NCBI RefSeq assembly: GCF_017464355.1 | Contig: NZ_JAFUAG010000030.1 | Span: forward strand, 39,510 to 103,509 | From: Ruminococcus sp. | GTDB taxonomy: Bacteria > Bacillota > Clostridia > Oscillospirales > Ruminococcaceae | Direction of reading: 5' to 3' | DNA: 64,000 bases | In this document: positions 62,092 to 64,000 of the stretch, in pieces | Position numbering within the stretch: position 1 is the stretch's first letter | Layout of the letters: each line of letters opens with the position of its first letter | The notes under the pieces: generated by a model | Seen by the model: the letters and a program-made list of their open reading frames with translations, nothing else | Database searches by the model: none | What the model was told of the DNA's origin: nothing | Made by a program: the position numbers and the translations under genes

Positions 62092-62490
62092 TTATAAACA
62101 GGCGAAGGGCAGCAGATCTTTTATCCCTACCTTGACTACATTGTTCTCATTATCATTAAGAATCACCTTGATATCGGGACAATACTCGATGAGCATTTGT
62201 CTGCAGTTGCCGCACGGCGAGATCAATTTATTGGGATGATCCCTATGGACCGCAACAATAGTGTCAAAATCACGTTCTCCCGCAGAAACGGCGATACCGA
62301 TAGTGATATACTCTGCGCAGGAGCCATGTATACCGTTGCAGTCGACACCTGAATAAATGCGGCCGTTTTTGCACCTTACCGCTGCACCTACTGTATGGTT
62401 ATACTTTTCTCTGTCATAATTGGTTTCCAGCTTTGATAAAGCGAGCTTTATCAATTCTTTATCTTCTTCTGAAATTTCATAAAAAATCAT
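62092..62490 (-). CDS. cdd: Cytidine deaminase
   Basis: 132 aa from the ATG at 62490 (after GAGGAGG). Zinc-site motifs SCAEYITIG (Cys and catalytic Glu) and PCGNCRQML fit the small tetrameric cytidine deaminases, which convert cytidine to uridine in pyrimidine salvage. A blasticidin-S-deaminase-like specificity cannot be ruled out by motif alone. Monocistronic. Confidence 0.93.
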   Translation of the reverse strand: MIFYEISEEDKELIKLALSKLETNYDREKYNHTVGAAVRCKNGRIYSGVDCNGIHGSCAEYITIGIAVSAGERDFDTIVAVHRDHPNKLISPCGNCRQMLIEYCPDIKVILNDNENNVVKVGIKDLLPFACL

Positions 62491-62726
62491 AGCTGCCTCC
62501 TCAAATACAGTTTTATGCGGCAATTATACCACAGAATTCAGGGTCTGTCAACAGAAACTCAACAGCGCTCAGGTTTCTTTCAGGCTGAACCTTCGGGCAG
62601 GGGGCGGCATAGTATATATCACCGAAAGCGAAATTCCGCGGGAAAATTTTTACAGGGTGAATTTTCTTCAGCGGGACGGGAATAATATCCACAGAAAAAA
62701 AATACACGGACAAGGAGTGTTTTACG

Positions 62727-63071
62727 GTGATCGTACACAGAGGTGACATATACTATGCAGACCTGAGCCCTGTGGTGGGTTCTGAGCAGGGCGGGCTGCG
62801 GCCTGTGCTGATAGTGCAGAACGACATAGGCAACCGCCATTCGCCCACGGTGATAGCGGCGGCGATAACCAGCAGGCAGGACAAGGCACGGCTGCCCACG
62901 CACATCTCGTTAGGGACGGGGTGTGGTCTTTCACGGGAATCGGTGGTGCTTTTAGAGCAGATACGCACCCTTGACAAGCGCAGGCTGAAAGAGAAAATGG
63001 GTCAGCTGGACAAGGGAGCGATGACGGCAGTTGACACGGCGCTGACAGTAAGCTTCGGGCTGGGGAGCTGA
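62727..63071 (+). CDS. mazF: MazF/PemK-family mRNA interferase, no antitoxin gene adjacent
   Basis: 114 aa, GTG start 9 bases after AAGGAG. It matches EndoA/NdoA: RGDIYYADLSPVVGSEQGG, RPVLIVQND, IAAAITS and RTLDKRRL. It cleaves mRNA at short motifs. The gene normally follows a small antitoxin gene; here the preceding gene is cdd on the other strand and the 236-bp gap encodes none. The antitoxin must be elsewhere or the toxin serves alone. Confidence 0.93.
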   Translation: MIVHRGDIYYADLSPVVGSEQGGLRPVLIVQNDIGNRHSPTVIAAAITSRQDKARLPTHISLGTGCGLSRESVVLLEQIRTLDKRRLKEKMGQLDKGAMTAVDTALTVSFGLGS

Positions 63072-63149
63072 GCGAACTGCACATAAGTTTCGGGGAATGA
63101 TCGTGCAATAAAACGATTTATAATTTTACCATAACATATTTCATTAAAG

Positions 63150-63169
63150 GTTGTACAAAAACGTACAAC
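63150..63169. promoter_or_regulatory. Palindrome upstream of the 69-aa gene
   Basis: GTTGTAC aaaaac GTACAAC, perfect 7-bp arms. Possible operator. Confidence 0.5.
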
Positions 63170-63285
63170 TTTTGATCCGAAACAGCTGATAGTGAAAAAC
63201 GTTTTTCAAGAGCACAGCGAGGGTCAGGGCTGCCCCGTGACTGACCTGCGCGGCAAAAAATCAGCTGAGAGAGGAGAGAGAAGTA

Positions 63286-63495
63286 ATGGTAATTCTGAGG
63301 GAACAGTTTCTGGGAACAGATGAAGAAGAAGCGATAAGCAGGATAGAGTTTGCCATAGACGATGCGAGCGAGCTGGAATACCTTGTGAACATTGGCGGCA
63401 GGACAGTAGCGGAGGCATCGCTGGCATGGGATCTTTCGACGGGCAACATATATGCGTTGAATTCCCATGGTGAATGGAAGCTGCAGACCAACTAA
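63286..63495 (+). CDS. 69-aa protein of unknown function
   Basis: ATG after GAGAGGAGAG. Acidic, soluble: MVILREQFLGTDEEEA, then IEFAIDDASELEYLVNIGG and WDLSTGNIYALNSHGEWKL (end). No family recognised. It lies alone after mazF, behind a palindrome. Confidence 0.6.
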   Translation: MVILREQFLGTDEEEAISRIEFAIDDASELEYLVNIGGRTVAEASLAWDLSTGNIYALNSHGEWKLQTN

Positions 63496-63501
63496 AGTCC
63501 T

Positions 63502-63719
63502 CGGCCGGACGGGCCCATATCGGCCGCTTACGCTCCCTACGGTCGCTCGCTGTCACAGGCGGGGCGGCGGGTCGTTTACGAAAACGGGAGAGTTGTGGGC
63601 GGAAGGTATGTTCAGGCGGCCGGACGGGCCCATATCGGCCGCTTACGCTCCCTACGGTCGCTCGCTGTCACAGGCGGGGCGGCGGGTCGTTTACGAAAAC
63701 GAGAGAGTTGTGGGCGGAA
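63502..63719 (+). repeat. Tandem 103-bp repeat
   Basis: Copies at 63502-63604 and 63617-63719 (period 115 bp) differ at one base. The unit contains GGGCCCATATCGGCCGCTTA and GGTCGTTTACGAAAAC. GC-rich and non-coding as far as I can see. Confidence 0.88.
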
Positions 63720-63880
63720 TGCCAAGGAAAAAAAGCGGGCGGGTGCATACTTCCGAGCATGAGCGTTGTTGTACCCCATAACAAAATCCGATGCGGATAA
63801 CGACCGCCCGCGATCACCAGCCGAACAGCGAAGCGTTTTCGGCGGTCGGTCAGCAGTTCAAAAAACAAGAACACACACCG
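63720..63880. repeat. Relative of the ~660-bp element at 29.4 kb
   Basis: TGCCAAGGAAAAAAAGCGGGCGG-type start, CTTCCGAGC, CGACCGCCCGCG and CCGAACAGCGAAGCG blocks are shared with 29368-30028. No gene seen from 63496 to the window end. Confidence 0.6.
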
Positions 63881-63950
63881 TCCGCAACACTGTCAGCCGC
63901 ACAAACTACACATACTTGCAGGGTGCAGGCGGGTACAACTGAACAAGACA

Positions 63951-63991
63951 AAAAGGCCTTTGTCGGCGCCCCACCGACAGAGGCCTTTTTC
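63951..63991 (+). terminator. Terminator at the window end
   Basis: GGCCTTTGTCGG pairs with CCGACAGAGGCC (one mismatch), with A-run before and TTTTT after. Confidence 0.85.
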
Positions 63992-64000
63992 GTCCTCGGC

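Noticed and set aside
62491-62726. Antitoxin gene upstream of mazF
   Set aside because: No plus-strand frame with ribosome site and antitoxin-like sequence in this gap.

Overview
The window looks like a chromosome segment of a fibre-degrading Clostridia bacterium, most likely a Ruminococcus close to R. albus. The signs are a type I dockerin protein, GH5, GH51 and GH26 glycoside hydrolases, a Firmicutes LexA box, a CIRCE element, many TTGACA-N17-TATAAT promoters, and frequent ATA, AGG and CTG codons in a genome of roughly even GC. The genus is an inference; there is no rRNA here to test it.

Layout. 0-4 kb: htpG (cut by the window edge) under CIRCE, a CPBP membrane protease, and an unknown gene behind an SOS-type promoter. 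4.4-8.1 kb: three genes around P-loop metallochaperones, one with a large His/Asp insert. 8.4-12 kb: an oxidoreductase, an unknown protein, a small lipoprotein with three VYGPP motifs, and a radical SAM/SPASM enzyme (candidate RiPP system). 12-21.7 kb: YdcF-like protein, PHP phosphatase, malic enzyme, an AT-rich EEP nuclease, nadA, a HAD lipoprotein and a dockerin protein. 21.9-29.3 kb: a Bce-like peptide sensing and efflux module with a matching operator. 30.2-35.9 kb: a sugar-sensor diguanylate cyclase, an AraC regulator and divergent GH51-GH5 genes. 36-43.9 kb: small double-Gly leader peptides, a second radical SAM/SPASM enzyme with a response regulator, a GH26 gene broken by an amber codon, and two related kinase-like genes, one fused to a STAS domain. 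44-50 kb: HAD protein, the feo iron operon with its TetR regulator, and a WYL regulator. 50.4-52.5 kb: unknown genes, one frameshifted at two poly-A runs.

52.5-61.8 kb is a mobile, partly decayed island. It holds an amidoligase and a truncated gamma-glutamylcyclotransferase, then a very AT-rich operon: AAA ATPase, subtilisin-like protease (IetAS-like), a protein made of YTGPGGG repeats, an unknown protein, a 52-aa membrane peptide and a radical SAM remnant. Remnants of a serine recombinase and a tyrosine integrase follow, ending at tRNA-Leu(GAG). 62-64 kb: cytidine deaminase, an orphan MazF toxin, a small unknown gene and repeats.

Several non-coding repeat families run through the window: a ~98-bp hairpin element (four near-full copies and several partial ones), a ~320-bp palindrome after nadA, a ~660-bp inverted-repeat element at 29.4-30.0 kb with a relative at the right edge, and a 103-bp tandem repeat.
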